Assembly (NCBI RefSeq): GCF_900475415.1
Contig: NZ_LS483388.1
Span: 1,164,001 to 1,228,000, forward strand
DNA from: Streptococcus porcinus
GTDB lineage: Bacteria > Bacillota > Bacilli > Lactobacillales > Streptococcaceae
DNA length: 64,000 nt
Reading direction: 5' to 3'
Below, in pieces: positions 26,978 to 36,615 of this stretch (the stretch's first letter is position 1; each line of letters opens with the position of its first letter). Position numbers and translations under genes: made by a program. The notes below the pieces were generated by a model. That model worked only from the letters and a program-made list of their open reading frames with translations, ran no database searches and was not told where the DNA came from.

Positions 26978-27586
26978 TCAAAATAAATGACCTAATAATT
27001 GCCCGCCATATATCCAGAAATAACTATAAATTAATATAGAGATAGGACGACAAATGATAATAATCATTAAGAAACGGCGGAAGCTGATTTGACTAAGTCC
27101 TGTAATCATAATCATAATATCAGCTGGGGCCATAGGTGAAGCCATATTCATGATGAATAAACGTTCATAAGTCTTAGTAGCTAGTCGATTTTCATATTCC
27201 TTTATTTTCTTGTCATCTATAAATAAAGCAATAAAAGGTTTACCATATATTCTGACAAGTAAGAATAAAAAGACTGAACCTAAAACAATTCCTATAACAT
27301 TTAAGAAAAAACCTAATAACGGTCCAAAAGTTAAAAATCCTACAACAGTTGTTACTCCTCCAGGTACAATGGGAACAATAACTTGAAAAATTTGAAGGCA
27401 AAAGAAGATGACTGAGCCCCAGAAGAGATGTGCCTTAATCATCTGGGATAATACTTTAGGATTATGGAAAATATCCAAGTCCTTAACAAGGTAAAAAATA
27501 AAGAAAAGGGATAAAATAATAGACAATACGCCAATTACTCTAAACACATTTTTTAATCTATCATGTCTTTGTCCATATCTACTCAT
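26978..27586 (-). CDS. VTT (DedA/TVP38)-family membrane protein
   Basis: 202 residues with about five membrane segments and the VTT-domain core (FLTFGPLLGFFLNVIGIVLG, then MASPMAPADIMIMITGLS). Members of this superfamily are thought to move lipids across membranes or affect sensitivity to cationic peptides. It overlaps the MacB-like permease by 8 bases as last gene of that exporter operon, which suggests it helps the exporter or a shared envelope stress response. Confidence 0.8.
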   Translation of the reverse strand: MSRYGQRHDRLKNVFRVIGVLSIILSLFFIFYLVKDLDIFHNPKVLSQMIKAHLFWGSVIFFCLQIFQVIVPIVPGGVTTVVGFLTFGPLLGFFLNVIGIVLGSVFLFLLVRIYGKPFIALFIDDKKIKEYENRLATKTYERLFIMNMASPMAPADIMIMITGLSQISFRRFLMIIIICRPISILIYSYFWIYGGQLLGHLF

Positions 27587-28805
27587 ATCTTAAAGCCTCT
27601 ATCGGATCAAGTTTACTTGCCTTATTTGCTGGTAGAAGGCCAAAAATAATGCCTATTGTGGCAGAGAATAAAATCGCAATAATAGCCACATTAATCGAAA
27701 CAGTTGCGTCTTTTAGTTTCATCAAGTTGCCTAGGCCGCCTACAACACTTAGTGCTAGAAGTAAGCCAATCATTCCGCCTAAGATAGTTAACACTATAGA
27801 TTCAATCAAAAATTGTGTTAAAATTTTTCCTCGTGTCGCACCAAGTGCCTTTCTCAAACCAATCTCCCGCGTCCTCTCTGTAACAGAAACCAGCATGATA
27901 TTCATGACCCCAATACCACCTACCAGTAAAGATATACCAGCAATCGATCCAATAACTGTCGTCATAATAGCAAACTGATTATTGATGTTATCAATAAGGG
28001 CACTATTGTCAGGGATAGTATACCTTCCTCCTTTAACATGAGAAAGGTCAGTTAACATTTTAGCAGCTTCTTTGCCAAGTTCTGTACTTCTTTTGACATC
28101 AGTAACATGGACATAAATTTGACCAACTTCATTAATATTAAATTCAGAGGCAACTTGAGTATTTGACATCACTGATTCGCCTATTTCCATACCACCTATC
28201 GAAATGGCTGGTATATCAGATTTATAGACCCCAACAACTAAATAATCTTTGTCATTAACCGTGACGACTTTATTTAAAGCTTCATTATAATTATTTAAGC
28301 CGAATAATTTATTGGATAGGTTAGTATCAATAACAATTATTCTTGAAAAATTATTATAGTCTTTATCAGTTAATTGTCTTCCAGCAACAATATCATATTT
28401 TTTAATTTTGAAATAATCTTTGCTTACTCCTATTATACTGGCATCTTTCATCTTATTCTTGCCAAATGAAATAGTTGCATTTGTATTATTTATAACATAA
28501 TAAGAATCAATACCGTCACTATTCTTTACGATTTGCTCTAGCCATTCTCTCTTGACCTTATTAGTATCTTCTTGAATAGATAAACTAGCATAGGGATTAT
28601 TATTTTTTTCATCATCGGACTTAAAATACAAACGAACTTCTTTTTGATTGCTTGCAAAAGAATCTGTGACACTATTTTTCATTGCATCGCCTAGTCCCAT
28701 AATAATAACAACTGCTGAGACTCCAATGATAATTCCTAGCATTGTTAATAAGGATCTCATTTTATGCCCCCAAATAGAACTGAGAGCAAATTTCCAATTT
28801 TCCAT
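27579..28805 (-). CDS. MacB-type ABC transporter permease
   Basis: 408 residues: membrane segment at about 18-40, a large extracellular MacB_PCD domain (45-260), then three segments in the FtsX domain with VGGIGVMNIMLVSVTERTREIGLRKALGA, the coupling motif of the family. It forms a tripartite-like exporter with the ATPase at 28817-29527 and the membrane-fusion protein at 29527-30783. Homologous streptococcal systems act on antimicrobial peptides or macrolides; the substrate is not readable here. Confidence 0.9.
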   Translation of the reverse strand: MENWKFALSSIWGHKMRSLLTMLGIIIGVSAVVIIMGLGDAMKNSVTDSFASNQKEVRLYFKSDDEKNNNPYASLSIQEDTNKVKREWLEQIVKNSDGIDSYYVINNTNATISFGKNKMKDASIIGVSKDYFKIKKYDIVAGRQLTDKDYNNFSRIIVIDTNLSNKLFGLNNYNEALNKVVTVNDKDYLVVGVYKSDIPAISIGGMEIGESVMSNTQVASEFNINEVGQIYVHVTDVKRSTELGKEAAKMLTDLSHVKGGRYTIPDNSALIDNINNQFAIMTTVIGSIAGISLLVGGIGVMNIMLVSVTERTREIGLRKALGATRGKILTQFLIESIVLTILGGMIGLLLALSVVGGLGNLMKLKDATVSINVAIIAILFSATIGIIFGLLPANKASKLDPIEALRYE

Positions 28806-28816
28806 TTAATGTCTCC

Positions 28817-29527
28817 CTAGTCTATACGCACACGATCCGTAGTATCAGCAGTAATTTCACCATCACGAATAACAATTTTTCTTGTCGCAAAATCTGCTAT
28901 GTCAGGTTCATGCGTTACCATAATAATCGTTTTTCCTTCACGATTAAGTTCAGTCAAAAGCTCCATAATCTGTTGACCAGTTTTAGTATCTAGAGCTCCT
29001 GTTGGCTCATCTGCTAGGATAATCGACGGATTATTAACCAAGGCACGCGCAATAGCTACCCGTTGTTTTTGCCCTCCTGACAACTCTGATGGCAAGTGCT
29101 TCATTCTTGTATGAAGCTCAACTTTTTCTAAAAACTGCCGTGCCAATTCTTTTCTTTTAGTAACACCTACTCCTGAATAAATGAGTGGTAGCTCAACATT
29201 TTGCAAAGCATTTAACCTAGAAAGAAGGAAAAATTGTTGAAAGACAAATCCAATTTCTTTATTTCTGACAGCTGCTAATTTTCGGTCACTAAGCCGGTCA
29301 ACTTCCTTACCATTTAACCAATAATCCCCTTTCGTCGGCCTATCTAATAAACCAATAATATTCATCAAGGTAGATTTACCTGATCCAGATGGACCCATTA
29401 TAGCCACAAACTCACCTTCTTGAACTTCTAAATTAATTTCTTTTAAAACCTGAAGTTCCTGATAACCATTCTGGTAGCTTTTAGAAATATTTGTTAACTT
29501 TATCAGTTTATTTTTAGTTTCTACCAC
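28817..29527 (-). CDS. MacB/LolD-type ABC transporter ATPase
   Basis: 236 residues: Walker [11 protein letters not shown]-loop VFQQFFLL, signature LSGGQKQR, Walker [14 protein letters not shown]-loop VTHEPD. The [19 protein letters not shown] stretch is typical of the export class (LolD, MacB, FtsE). It overlaps the fusion-protein gene by one base and lies 11 bases before the permease gene. Confidence 0.95.
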   Translation of the reverse strand: MVETKNKLIKLTNISKSYQNGYQELQVLKEINLEVQEGEFVAIMGPSGSGKSTLMNIIGLLDRPTKGDYWLNGKEVDRLSDRKLAAVRNKEIGFVFQQFFLLSRLNALQNVELPLIYSGVGVTKRKELARQFLEKVELHTRMKHLPSELSGGQKQRVAIARALVNNPSIILADEPTGALDTKTGQQIMELLTELNREGKTIIMVTHEPDIADFATRKIVIRDGEITADTTDRVRID

Positions 29528-30783
29528 TATTGACTCACCTCGGATTCTTTGGAGTTTGCTCCCTTGCTATTAACTTTAAATTTAACATTTTCAAGTTTTT
29601 CTCCATTTTTGATATGACCATTCGGATTAGAAATAACCAGTTGATCAACCTTTAATCCAGTTAAAATTTCCTGATTCTTAGCATCCGCATTGCCTAGGGT
29701 AACTTCTGTCTTAGTTACTTTGGAGCTAGACTTGTCATAAGTCCAAACATATTGTTTGCCCTCTTGCTTAAAAATCGCTCTAATAGGGACCAAAATGTGT
29801 TTAACTTCATTAACAACTTCAACTGAAACAGAAAAACCTTGTTTTAATTGTTCTAAAGGGCTCGTAATTTCTACTTTATACTCATAACTTGCTGCAGATG
29901 AGGTTGTTGCACCTTGAGATAATTCGTTAGAAGCACTATTTTTATCATTTGGATAGTTTGAAATATAGGAGATTTTACCATCCCAGGTTTTATCATTGTA
30001 GACTTTTGACTTAATTTTAACTTTTTGTTCAGGTTTTATAGTTGCTAAATCATATTCCGTTAAATTGCCTTTAACCTGTAACTGTCCTTCTGAAACAACA
30101 TGAACTAAAGTTTGACTATTTTTAGCAGATGGATCAACGTCATTATTAACTTCAACGACTGTTCCGTCATGACTGCTTGTAACGACTGTTTGATTTAATG
30201 CTTGTTGAGCCTTTGTCACTTCTGCCTGCGCATCTGCATAAGCATCATTTAAATCTTGTAATTGCTGATTATAACTAGCATTTGTCTCTTGATTAGAGTT
30301 TTGACCACTATTGTCTACAGCCCCACTGGTTCCCTGACTAGAATTTTCTGGTAACTGAGGAGAAGCTGTCGGTCGACCATAAGTTTGTAAATAGTTAATT
30401 TGGCGTCCGATTTTATTTAGATTTCGGTTTGCAGAATCATAAGCTGCTTGCGCACTGGTTGTGTTATATTGTACTAATTGTTGTCCTTTGCTAACCTTAT
30501 CTCCAACTTTTACAGTTACTTGTGCATCGCTACCTCTTGATTGGTCAAAATAAATATATTCTTCTGATAAAGCTTTTACTGTTCCTGAAAGTAAGGTTGT
30601 AGAAGAAATTGTTCCTTCTTTCACATTTATAGCAGAATAAGCCATTTTACTTTTTTTACTGGCTAGTTGGTTTTTCCCTTGTATATATAAAAAACCACCA
30701 ATCAAGACAAGTATTGCAACTATTACTCCTGCAATTATTTTTTTAGTGTTTTTAGTCATTTGACTATTTTTCCTTTTCACCAT
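29527..30783 (-). CDS. Membrane-fusion (HlyD/MacA-type) exporter subunit
   Basis: 418 residues: one N-terminal membrane segment (about 13-32), a biotinyl-lipoyl half domain ([16 protein letters not shown]), a coiled-coil hairpin interrupted by a Gln/Ser/Asn-rich insert (about 138-168), the second half ([17 protein letters not shown]) and beta-barrel domains. It probably spans the wall side of the MacB permease. Asn/Ser/Gln tracts in the hairpin suggest a flexible tip. ATG 30783 follows AAGGGAGATTAGG. It is the first gene of the four-gene exporter operon. Confidence 0.9.
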   Translation of the reverse strand: MVKRKNSQMTKNTKKIIAGVIVAILVLIGGFLYIQGKNQLASKKSKMAYSAINVKEGTISSTTLLSGTVKALSEEYIYFDQSRGSDAQVTVKVGDKVSKGQQLVQYNTTSAQAAYDSANRNLNKIGRQINYLQTYGRPTASPQLPENSSQGTSGAVDNSGQNSNQETNASYNQQLQDLNDAYADAQAEVTKAQQALNQTVVTSSHDGTVVEVNNDVDPSAKNSQTLVHVVSEGQLQVKGNLTEYDLATIKPEQKVKIKSKVYNDKTWDGKISYISNYPNDKNSASNELSQGATTSSAASYEYKVEITSPLEQLKQGFSVSVEVVNEVKHILVPIRAIFKQEGKQYVWTYDKSSSKVTKTEVTLGNADAKNQEILTGLKVDQLVISNPNGHIKNGEKLENVKFKVNSKGANSKESEVSQ

Positions 30784-30816
30784 CCTAATCTCCCTTTTAT
30801 TGTATTAATCATATAA

Positions 30817-30849
30817 GACAAGTATAAAAGCTTTCCTTCTACTTGTCAA
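30817..30849 (-). promoter_or_regulatory. Promoter of the MacAB-type exporter with overlapping dyad
   Basis: TTGACA (30844-30849), 17 bp, TATACT (30821-30826). An 8 bp inverted repeat GACAAGTA (30817-30824) / TACTTGTC (30840-30847) covers both boxes, as an operator would. Confidence 0.8.
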
Positions 30850-30940
30850 GTAAAGTTCATATTATCTAAAATTTTCATTCCTTTGAATATAGTCTAATAT
30901 AACAACAAAAAAGAGATTTCTCCTTACTATTTTTGTAAGA

Positions 30941-30970
30941 AAAAACTAACCATAGAAATGGTTAGTTTAT
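30941..30970 (-). terminator. Terminator of pyrR-uraA
   Basis: AAACTAACCAT-TTCT-ATGGTTAGTTTTTT on the minus strand. Confidence 0.9.
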
Positions 30971-31026
30971 CGCTAGTTATTAGTTTTTAAAATAGTAGTT
31001 ACTTGAACGACAAGACAAGTCTATTT

Positions 31027-32286
31027 TTATTTTTCAGGTAAAACTTGATATAAGATAATCCCTAGCAGTGTAGAAAAAGCAACCCCAGAAATTTGAAGGC
31101 CATTCACTTGTAACATCAAGCCACCAATACCAGATACTAAAATAACACTTGTAATTAAAAGATTTTTCTTGTTATCCAGATCTACCTTTGATTCGATTAA
31201 AATCTTCAGACCACTTGAGGCAATGACGCCAAAGAGAGCAATTGAAATACCTCCAATAACAGGATCCGGAATTGATTGAATCAATGCCGAAACTTTTCCT
31301 ATAAAACTCAGTAAAGCAGCAATTACAGCAGCTCCTGCAATGACATAAACTGAATAAATTTTATTTAAGGCCATGACCCCGATATTTTCACCATATGATG
31401 TTACAGGGGGAGCCCCTAGAAATCCAGCAATAACTTGGGCAAGCCCGTCACCAGTCAAGGTTTTGTCTAAACCTGGATCTTTGAAATAATCACGATTGGT
31501 TAAACTATTTAAGACCATAACATGTCCAAAATGTTCTGTCATTGTGACAAAAGCAATAGGTGCCATTGTTAGAATAGCACTTGGGTAAAATTTAAAACCA
31601 TAGGCTAAGAATGGTATTGAGAGGCTAGGAAGGCTAAACCATTTAGCTTGGGCAACCTGTGTGAAGTTGATAATTTCTTGTCCCGTCACAAGACCAATAA
31701 GTAAAGCAAAGATATATCCTACTAATAAACCAAGTAAAATAGGAATGATAGCGATGATGCCTTTACCGTAAATATTGAAGAAAACAACTGCTAAGAGAGT
31801 AATCATACCAATAACCAGATAAAGCAGGTCATATTTGCCATCTTTTAACATAACGCTGTTTACAGCTGTTGATGCTAAACTTAATCCAATCACCATCACA
31901 ATTGGTCCCACAATTACTGGTGGTAAAATCTTATCAATCCATTCATTTCCAATAGCTTTTACTATCAAAGCCACAACGAGGTATACTAGGCCGCCTGTTA
32001 TTGCTCCTTGAGCAACAGCCCCGATACCATCTGTCTTCATCAACATTTGCATAGCTGCAATATAGGCAAAACTAGATCCCATATAGGCTGGAATTTTAAA
32101 TTTAGTCACACTTAAGTGAGCTAAGGTTCCGAGTCCGCTTGATAAAAGAGCGACAGACGGATCAATACCAACTAATATAGGAACAAGAACCGTTGCACCA
32201 AACATAGCAAACAAATGCTGAAACGAGAGACCAAAAAGGAGACCAGCTTTTGGCACTTCCTCTACATCATACAAAACATCCTTCAT
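31027..32286 (-). CDS. uraA: Uracil permease (NCS2 family)
   Basis: 419 residues with 12-14 membrane segments. The substrate-site region GDGLAQVIAGFLGAPPVTSYGENIGV is the NCS2 uracil signature, including the Glu of GEN. It imports uracil by proton symport. It lies 15 bases after pyrR, so it is controlled by the PyrR attenuator. Confidence 0.95.
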   Translation of the reverse strand: MKDVLYDVEEVPKAGLLFGLSFQHLFAMFGATVLVPILVGIDPSVALLSSGLGTLAHLSVTKFKIPAYMGSSFAYIAAMQMLMKTDGIGAVAQGAITGGLVYLVVALIVKAIGNEWIDKILPPVIVGPIVMVIGLSLASTAVNSVMLKDGKYDLLYLVIGMITLLAVVFFNIYGKGIIAIIPILLGLLVGYIFALLIGLVTGQEIINFTQVAQAKWFSLPSLSIPFLAYGFKFYPSAILTMAPIAFVTMTEHFGHVMVLNSLTNRDYFKDPGLDKTLTGDGLAQVIAGFLGAPPVTSYGENIGVMALNKIYSVYVIAGAAVIAALLSFIGKVSALIQSIPDPVIGGISIALFGVIASSGLKILIESKVDLDNKKNLLITSVILVSGIGGLMLQVNGLQISGVAFSTLLGIILYQVLPEK

Positions 32287-32301
32287 TTTTCACCTCTTTT
32301 C

Positions 32302-32832
<531 letters not shown>

Positions 32833-32844
32833 CTAAATAGTGCA

Positions 32845-32943
32845 ACAAAAAAATCTCCTTAAACAAGGAGATCCTACAAAATAATGACATGCAAAAGCAT
32901 GCGTTTCTGTCTTGAACGGTCTCCTTGACAGCCTCACGGGACT
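32845..32943 (-). ncRNA. PyrR-binding leader and attenuator
   Basis: The loop AGTCCCGTGAGGCT (32930-32943 on the minus strand) fits the PyrR-binding consensus ARUCCNGNGAGGYU exactly. It is followed by the terminator ATCTCCTTG-TTTA-AGGAGATTTTTTT (32845-32872). High UMP should stop transcription before pyrR-uraA. Confidence 0.93.
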
Positions 32944-32970
32944 GTTTTAAAGGAATATCGAATTTTTAAT

Positions 32971-32979
32971 AGTATAACA
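32971..32979 (-). promoter_or_regulatory. Promoter of pyrR-uraA
   Basis: Extended -10 TGTTATACT; a TTGTTT -35 lies 17 bp upstream. Confidence 0.65.
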
Positions 32980-33033
32980 AAATTATAACTGAAAAACAAG
33001 TTAATTTTTACCTTTTTTATTAATAGTAACTGT

Positions 33034-33933
33034 TTATGTTTGAGACTGTTTCCTTAAATGTGCTAAAGTTTTTAAGAAAATAGCAGGTGGCTCTGCGGTA
33101 AAGGTCATTAATTCACCGGAAGTCGGGTGAGTCAGACCAAGTGTTTGCGCGTGTAAAAATTGACCTGCTCCTTTTAAGGTTTTACGTGGTCCATATAAAG
33201 GATCGCCTGCTACCGGATGACCAATATAAGCCATATGAACCCTGATTTGGTGAGTCCGACCAGTTTCGAGGCTCAATTCAAGAAGAGTATAATCGCCAAA
33301 TCTTTCTAAAACCGTAAAACGGGTGACAGCATCCTTACCTTTCACAGTAACAGATTGCTTCTTACGATCTTTCTCGCTTCTGCCAATCGGAGCTTCAATC
33401 ATCCCCCGATCATTTGGCAAATTTCCATGCACAATGGCTAAGTATTTACGCAAGGATTTTTTTGCCTTTAATTCCTCAGCTAAGACTTGATGGGCTTTAT
33501 CATTTTTAGCAACCATCAATAAACCAGAAGTATCTTTATCAATACGGTGAACAATACCCGGCCTCACCACGCCATTTATGGAAGATAAATCTTTAATATG
33601 GTACATAAGCGCATTGACTAAAGTGCCAGAGGAATGACCTGCTGATGGATGAACGACCATCCCCTGGGCTTTATTAACAATAGCCAAATCGCTATCCTCA
33701 TAAATAATATCAATAGGCAAGTTCTCAGCTTTATAGTCTAAAATTTCCTCTTCTGGGAGTTGATAAGTAATCTCATCACCGCTTTTAACACTATATTTAG
33801 CTTTAACGACTTGACCATTGACCAAAACTAAACCTTTTTTAATCTGTTCATTAGCCTGACTACGTGACAAATCGGTAACATTTGCTAGTGCCTTGTCCAG
33901 TCGAAGGCCGGTCTCTTTTATTATAACTTTCAT
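33034..33933 (-). CDS. RluD-family 23S rRNA pseudouridine synthase
   Basis: 299 residues from ATG 33933; a GTG at 33951 in the same frame is inside lspA and precedes the AAGGAAG site. An N-terminal S4 domain (LRLDKALANVTDLSRSQANE) is followed by the synthase domain with catalytic Asp in PGIVHRIDKDTSGLLMVAK. It modifies uridines in large-subunit rRNA. It starts two bases after the lspA stop, the widespread lspA-rluD pair. Confidence 0.93.
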   Translation of the reverse strand: MKVIIKETGLRLDKALANVTDLSRSQANEQIKKGLVLVNGQVVKAKYSVKSGDEITYQLPEEEILDYKAENLPIDIIYEDSDLAIVNKAQGMVVHPSAGHSSGTLVNALMYHIKDLSSINGVVRPGIVHRIDKDTSGLLMVAKNDKAHQVLAEELKAKKSLRKYLAIVHGNLPNDRGMIEAPIGRSEKDRKKQSVTVKGKDAVTRFTVLERFGDYTLLELSLETGRTHQIRVHMAYIGHPVAGDPLYGPRKTLKGAGQFLHAQTLGLTHPTSGELMTFTAEPPAIFLKTLAHLRKQSQT

Positions 33934-33935
33934 TT

Positions 33936-34382
33936 TCAGTCTTCCTTCCACAAGATAAACACTAACAATAGAACACCAATAGATAAATAAGAATCTGCAA
34001 GATTAAAAATAGCAAAATTCATAAAATCTAAGTGAATCATATCCACCACATAGCCTAAACGTATACGATCACTAAAATTACCAATGCCACCAGAAATAAT
34101 CAAAAGAAGAGCTAATTCTTTCAGGATAGGCATTTTTTCAGCTCTTAAATAGTAAATAATGGCAAAGCCAATAACAGTAATTGTCATAAACGCAAAGAAC
34201 CATTGCTGATTTTGCAAGATTGAAAAGGCTGCGCCCCTATTCTGCAAATAAGTCAAACTAAGAACTCCAGGAATAAATGGTCTGACATCACCTAAATTGA
34301 TATGACTGACAATCCACCACTTGCTGACTTGATCTAAAATAATAAGGCTGGAACTGACCAGTAGTAATTTGATAAATTTCAT
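33936..34382 (-). CDS. lspA: Lipoprotein signal peptidase
   Basis: 148 residues with four membrane segments. The two catalytic Asp motifs are visible: [14 protein letters not shown] (both Asp), with NRGAAFS as the preceding conserved box. It cleaves prolipoprotein signal peptides after lipid addition and is the target of globomycin. Confidence 0.97.
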   Translation of the reverse strand: MKFIKLLLVSSSLIILDQVSKWWIVSHINLGDVRPFIPGVLSLTYLQNRGAAFSILQNQQWFFAFMTITVIGFAIIYYLRAEKMPILKELALLLIISGGIGNFSDRIRLGYVVDMIHLDFMNFAIFNLADSYLSIGVLLLVFILWKED

Positions 34383-34391
34383 GTTTTCTTT

Positions 34392-35294
34392 CTAATGATA
34401 ACTGTTTAAATAATCTTTTAATAAGGCAATAAAAGCTAGAGCAGCCGGTGATAGATTACGATCCTTACGTTTAACATAGACCATTTTATTGTCCAGATGG
34501 TTAATTACCGGAATAACTTTTATGCCATTAACAGATGCTTGATCAATATACCCAGAGCCCGTTGCAAAAGCATTGGTTCTCTCTAGAATGCCATTTAATG
34601 TAGCTCGATCTGTAACATTGTATATAGTTCCCGTCTCATTTATATTAACAAAATTTTCAGAGTAATAGAGATACTCATCTTTTTCCTGTGTAAATTTGAC
34701 AATAGGATAGCCTTCTAGTTCTTCAATCATGATACTTTCTTTATGAGCTAGAGGATGGTGTTGACCTAAATAAACGTGTGTTTGAAAACTATCTAATTCA
34801 ATAAATTCTAAGCCTAGTTTTTCCATTCTCTGAAAAAGACCTTTACGATTTTGTAAGTTCAGGTAGATAATTCCAATTTCGCTATTTGCCTGTGCCACTT
34901 CATCCAAAATTTGAATTGTTGTCGTTTCAAATAGGCGTAATCGCTTGTGTCCTTTGTTTTTATCTGTAAATTCTGTAATAATTGGTGCTAAAAAATCATA
35001 ATGCTGACTAGCAAGAGAGAATTCATTTTGATCATATTCAGCTTCAGAAAATTGTTTTTCAAAGGAATCAAAACACTTCACTACTTCTAATGCTTTTTCA
35101 TAGAAAACAAGGCCCTGACTAGTTAAGACAGTACCGGTTGTAGTTCTATTGAAGATTTTAAAGCCCAGTTCTTCTTCCAAATCCTTTATAGAAACTGATA
35201 GGCTTGGTTGGCTAACATATAGTTTACTTGCTGCTTCACGAAAAGTTCCGTTATTAGCAATAGCAACTACGTATCGTAATTGTTGAATGTTCAT
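34392..35294 (-). CDS. LysR-family regulator MtaR/CpsY type
   Basis: 300 residues: N-terminal helix-turn-helix (FREAASKLYVSQPSLSVSIKDLEEELG as the core) and a C-terminal effector-binding domain. It matches MtaR of S. agalactiae (methionine uptake) and CpsY of S. iniae/S. pyogenes (wall modification, survival in neutrophils); both names denote one orthologous group. A palindrome ATTAGT-AA-ACTAAT at 35356-35369 upstream of its promoter could be its own operator. Separate promoter with extended -10 at 35324-35332. Confidence 0.88.
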   Translation of the reverse strand: MNIQQLRYVVAIANNGTFREAASKLYVSQPSLSVSIKDLEEELGFKIFNRTTTGTVLTSQGLVFYEKALEVVKCFDSFEKQFSEAEYDQNEFSLASQHYDFLAPIITEFTDKNKGHKRLRLFETTTIQILDEVAQANSEIGIIYLNLQNRKGLFQRMEKLGLEFIELDSFQTHVYLGQHHPLAHKESIMIEELEGYPIVKFTQEKDEYLYYSENFVNINETGTIYNVTDRATLNGILERTNAFATGSGYIDQASVNGIKVIPVINHLDNKMVYVKRKDRNLSPAALAFIALLKDYLNSYH

Positions 35295-35323
35295 TAGTTC
35301 AATCCTTTTTTCCTGTATCTGCT

Positions 35324-35332
35324 ATTATACCA
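35324..35332 (-). promoter_or_regulatory. Extended -10 promoter of the MtaR/CpsY gene
   Basis: TGGTATAAT about 30 bases before ATG 35294. Confidence 0.6.
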
Positions 35333-35355
35333 CAAAGCACGCTATAAAGGCATCT

Positions 35356-35369
35356 ATTAGTAAACTAAT
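35356..35369. promoter_or_regulatory. Palindrome upstream of the LysR-type gene
   Basis: ATTAGT-AA-ACTAAT, a 6 bp dyad about 27 bp upstream of the -10 box, where LysR regulators often bind their own promoter. Confidence 0.35.
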
Positions 35370-35430
35370 CCCCTTAAGGATTGTTCTTCACGATAAACAA
35401 AGTAACCAGCTCCTTCAACCTTAGCAAATT

Positions 35431-35464
35431 AAAAAACTTTCTATGAATATAGAAAGTTTTTTTA
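35431..35464 (-). terminator. Terminator of rplU-prp-rpmA
   Basis: AAAAACTTTCTAT-ATTC-ATAGAAAGTTTTTT on the minus strand. Confidence 0.9.
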
Positions 35465-35475
35465 AAAAATCATAA

Positions 35476-35769
35476 TTATTTAGCAACTGGGTATACAGAT
35501 ACTTGACGTTTATCACGGCCTTTACGCTCAAAACGTACAACCCCTTCAACTTTAGCAAAAAGGGTATCGTCTCCACCGCGACCTACGTTAACACCTGGGT
35601 AGATGTGAGTACCACGTTGACGGAAAAGAATTGAACCACCTGATACAGTTTGTCCGTCAGCTGCTTTAGCTCCTAGACGTTTAGCTTGTGAGTCACGTCC
35701 GTTTGATGTAGAACCTCCACCTTTTTTGTGGGCGAAAAGTTGCAAGTTAGCAAGATTCATTTTTAACAT
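35476..35769 (-). CDS. rpmA: Ribosomal protein L27 with cleavable N-terminal extension
   Basis: 97 residues from ATG 35769 ([19 protein letters not shown]); an in-frame start at 35796 is too long and lies at the prp stop. The extension LANLQLF before AHKKGGGS is the Firmicute form, removed after Phe by the protease Prp so that L27's N-terminus can reach the peptidyl-transferase centre. The Prp gene is the adjacent upstream gene. Confidence 0.97.
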   Translation of the reverse strand: MLKMNLANLQLFAHKKGGGSTSNGRDSQAKRLGAKAADGQTVSGGSILFRQRGTHIYPGVNVGRGGDDTLFAKVEGVVRFERKGRDKRQVSVYPVAK

Positions 35770-35795
35770 AATGTTGTTTCCTCTCTTAAAATTCA

Positions 35796-36119
35796 TTAGA
35801 CGACTTCCGTTTGGACGAATTCAGAAGAATTCTCAGACAGATTAGTCATTCCTAGAAGAAATGATTCAAATAGTAATTGAACATTCTCTTGATTGTCATG
35901 GGGAAATGAAATTTTCATATACCCACCTTCAACCGAATCGACATCAATGTCGGCAACAACAGTAGTAAACACTTCTAAGGAATTAATAAAATTAATAGCT
36001 AGTGTACTAACTGATGCGCAAACAATATCAAAGCCATATTCACCACTACCAGCATGGCCAGTCAGCGTCACACTGTTCAATGAACCATCTTGATGGCGAG
36101 TAAAAATTGCTTTAATCAT
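35796..36119 (-). CDS. prp: Ribosomal-processing cysteine protease Prp
   Basis: 107 residues. The catalytic pair is visible: His in [13 protein letters not shown] (residue 22) and Cys in DIVCASVS (residue 34). It trims the N-terminal extension of L27 encoded downstream. It lies between rplU and rpmA, the usual Firmicute order. No ribosome binding site precedes ATG 36119; the rplU stop is nine bases upstream, so translation is probably coupled. Confidence 0.95.
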   Translation of the reverse strand: MIKAIFTRHQDGSLNSVTLTGHAGSGEYGFDIVCASVSTLAINFINSLEVFTTVVADIDVDSVEGGYMKISFPHDNQENVQLLFESFLLGMTNLSENSSEFVQTEVV

Positions 36120-36128
36120 ATGATGAGA

Positions 36129-36443
36129 TTATGCGTTGATAGCGTTGATGACAACTTTAGTGTAAGGTTGACGATGACCTTGTTTACGGTGACTACCTTT
36201 TTTAGGTTTGTACTTGAAAGTAACTACTTTCTTTTGCTTACCTTGTTTTTCAACAGTACCAACTACAGTAGCTCCTTTAACAACTGGAGTACCAACTACA
36301 GTTTTGTCACCACCTACAAGAACAACTTCGTTAAAAGTTACTTCTGCGCCAGCTTCTGCGTCAATTTTTTCAACGTAGATTGCTTGACCTACTTCAACTT
36401 TAACTTGTTTTCCACCAGTTTTGATGATTGCGTATGTGCTCAT
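36129..36443 (-). CDS. rplU: Ribosomal protein L21
   Basis: 104 residues, beginning [17 protein letters not shown] and ending with the RNA-binding [19 protein letters not shown] tract. First gene of rplU-prp-rpmA. ATG 36443 follows AGGAGGTGC. Confidence 0.98.
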   Translation of the reverse strand: MSTYAIIKTGGKQVKVEVGQAIYVEKIDAEAGAEVTFNEVVLVGGDKTVVGTPVVKGATVVGTVEKQGKQKKVVTFKYKPKKGSHRKQGHRQPYTKVVINAINA

Positions 36444-36449
36444 GATGCA

Positions 36450-36566
36450 CCTCCTATTATTATTTTTATGAGGTTTCCCTCTGTGAAGACTCGCCTAGAA
36501 CCGTGGGACAAATCCACTTTTGAACGATTTTCGTGCGGTTGCACAGGATGTGCATTTAGTCAACAT
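36450..36566 (-). ncRNA. L21-type ribosomal leader RNA
   Basis: About 115 transcribed, untranslated bases before rplU with several short stems (TGCACATCCTGTGCA near the 5' end, then CCGCACG...). Position and features fit the Firmicute L21 leader. Its fold was judged by eye only. Confidence 0.6.
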
Positions 36567-36570
36567 TACT

Positions 36571-36598
36571 ATTATAACACTCTATCTATTTTTTTCAA
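36571..36598 (-). promoter_or_regulatory. Promoter of rplU-prp-rpmA
   Basis: TTGAAA (36593-36598), 16 bp, TATAAT (36571-36576), the latter with an extended TG. Confidence 0.75.
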
Positions 36599-36615
36599 GT
36601 CATTACACTAACTTT

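Noticed and set aside
36090..36611. 173-codon plus-strand ORF over rplU and its leader
   Set aside because: Covers rplU, the L21 leader and promoter in antisense; no ribosome binding site, low complexity.
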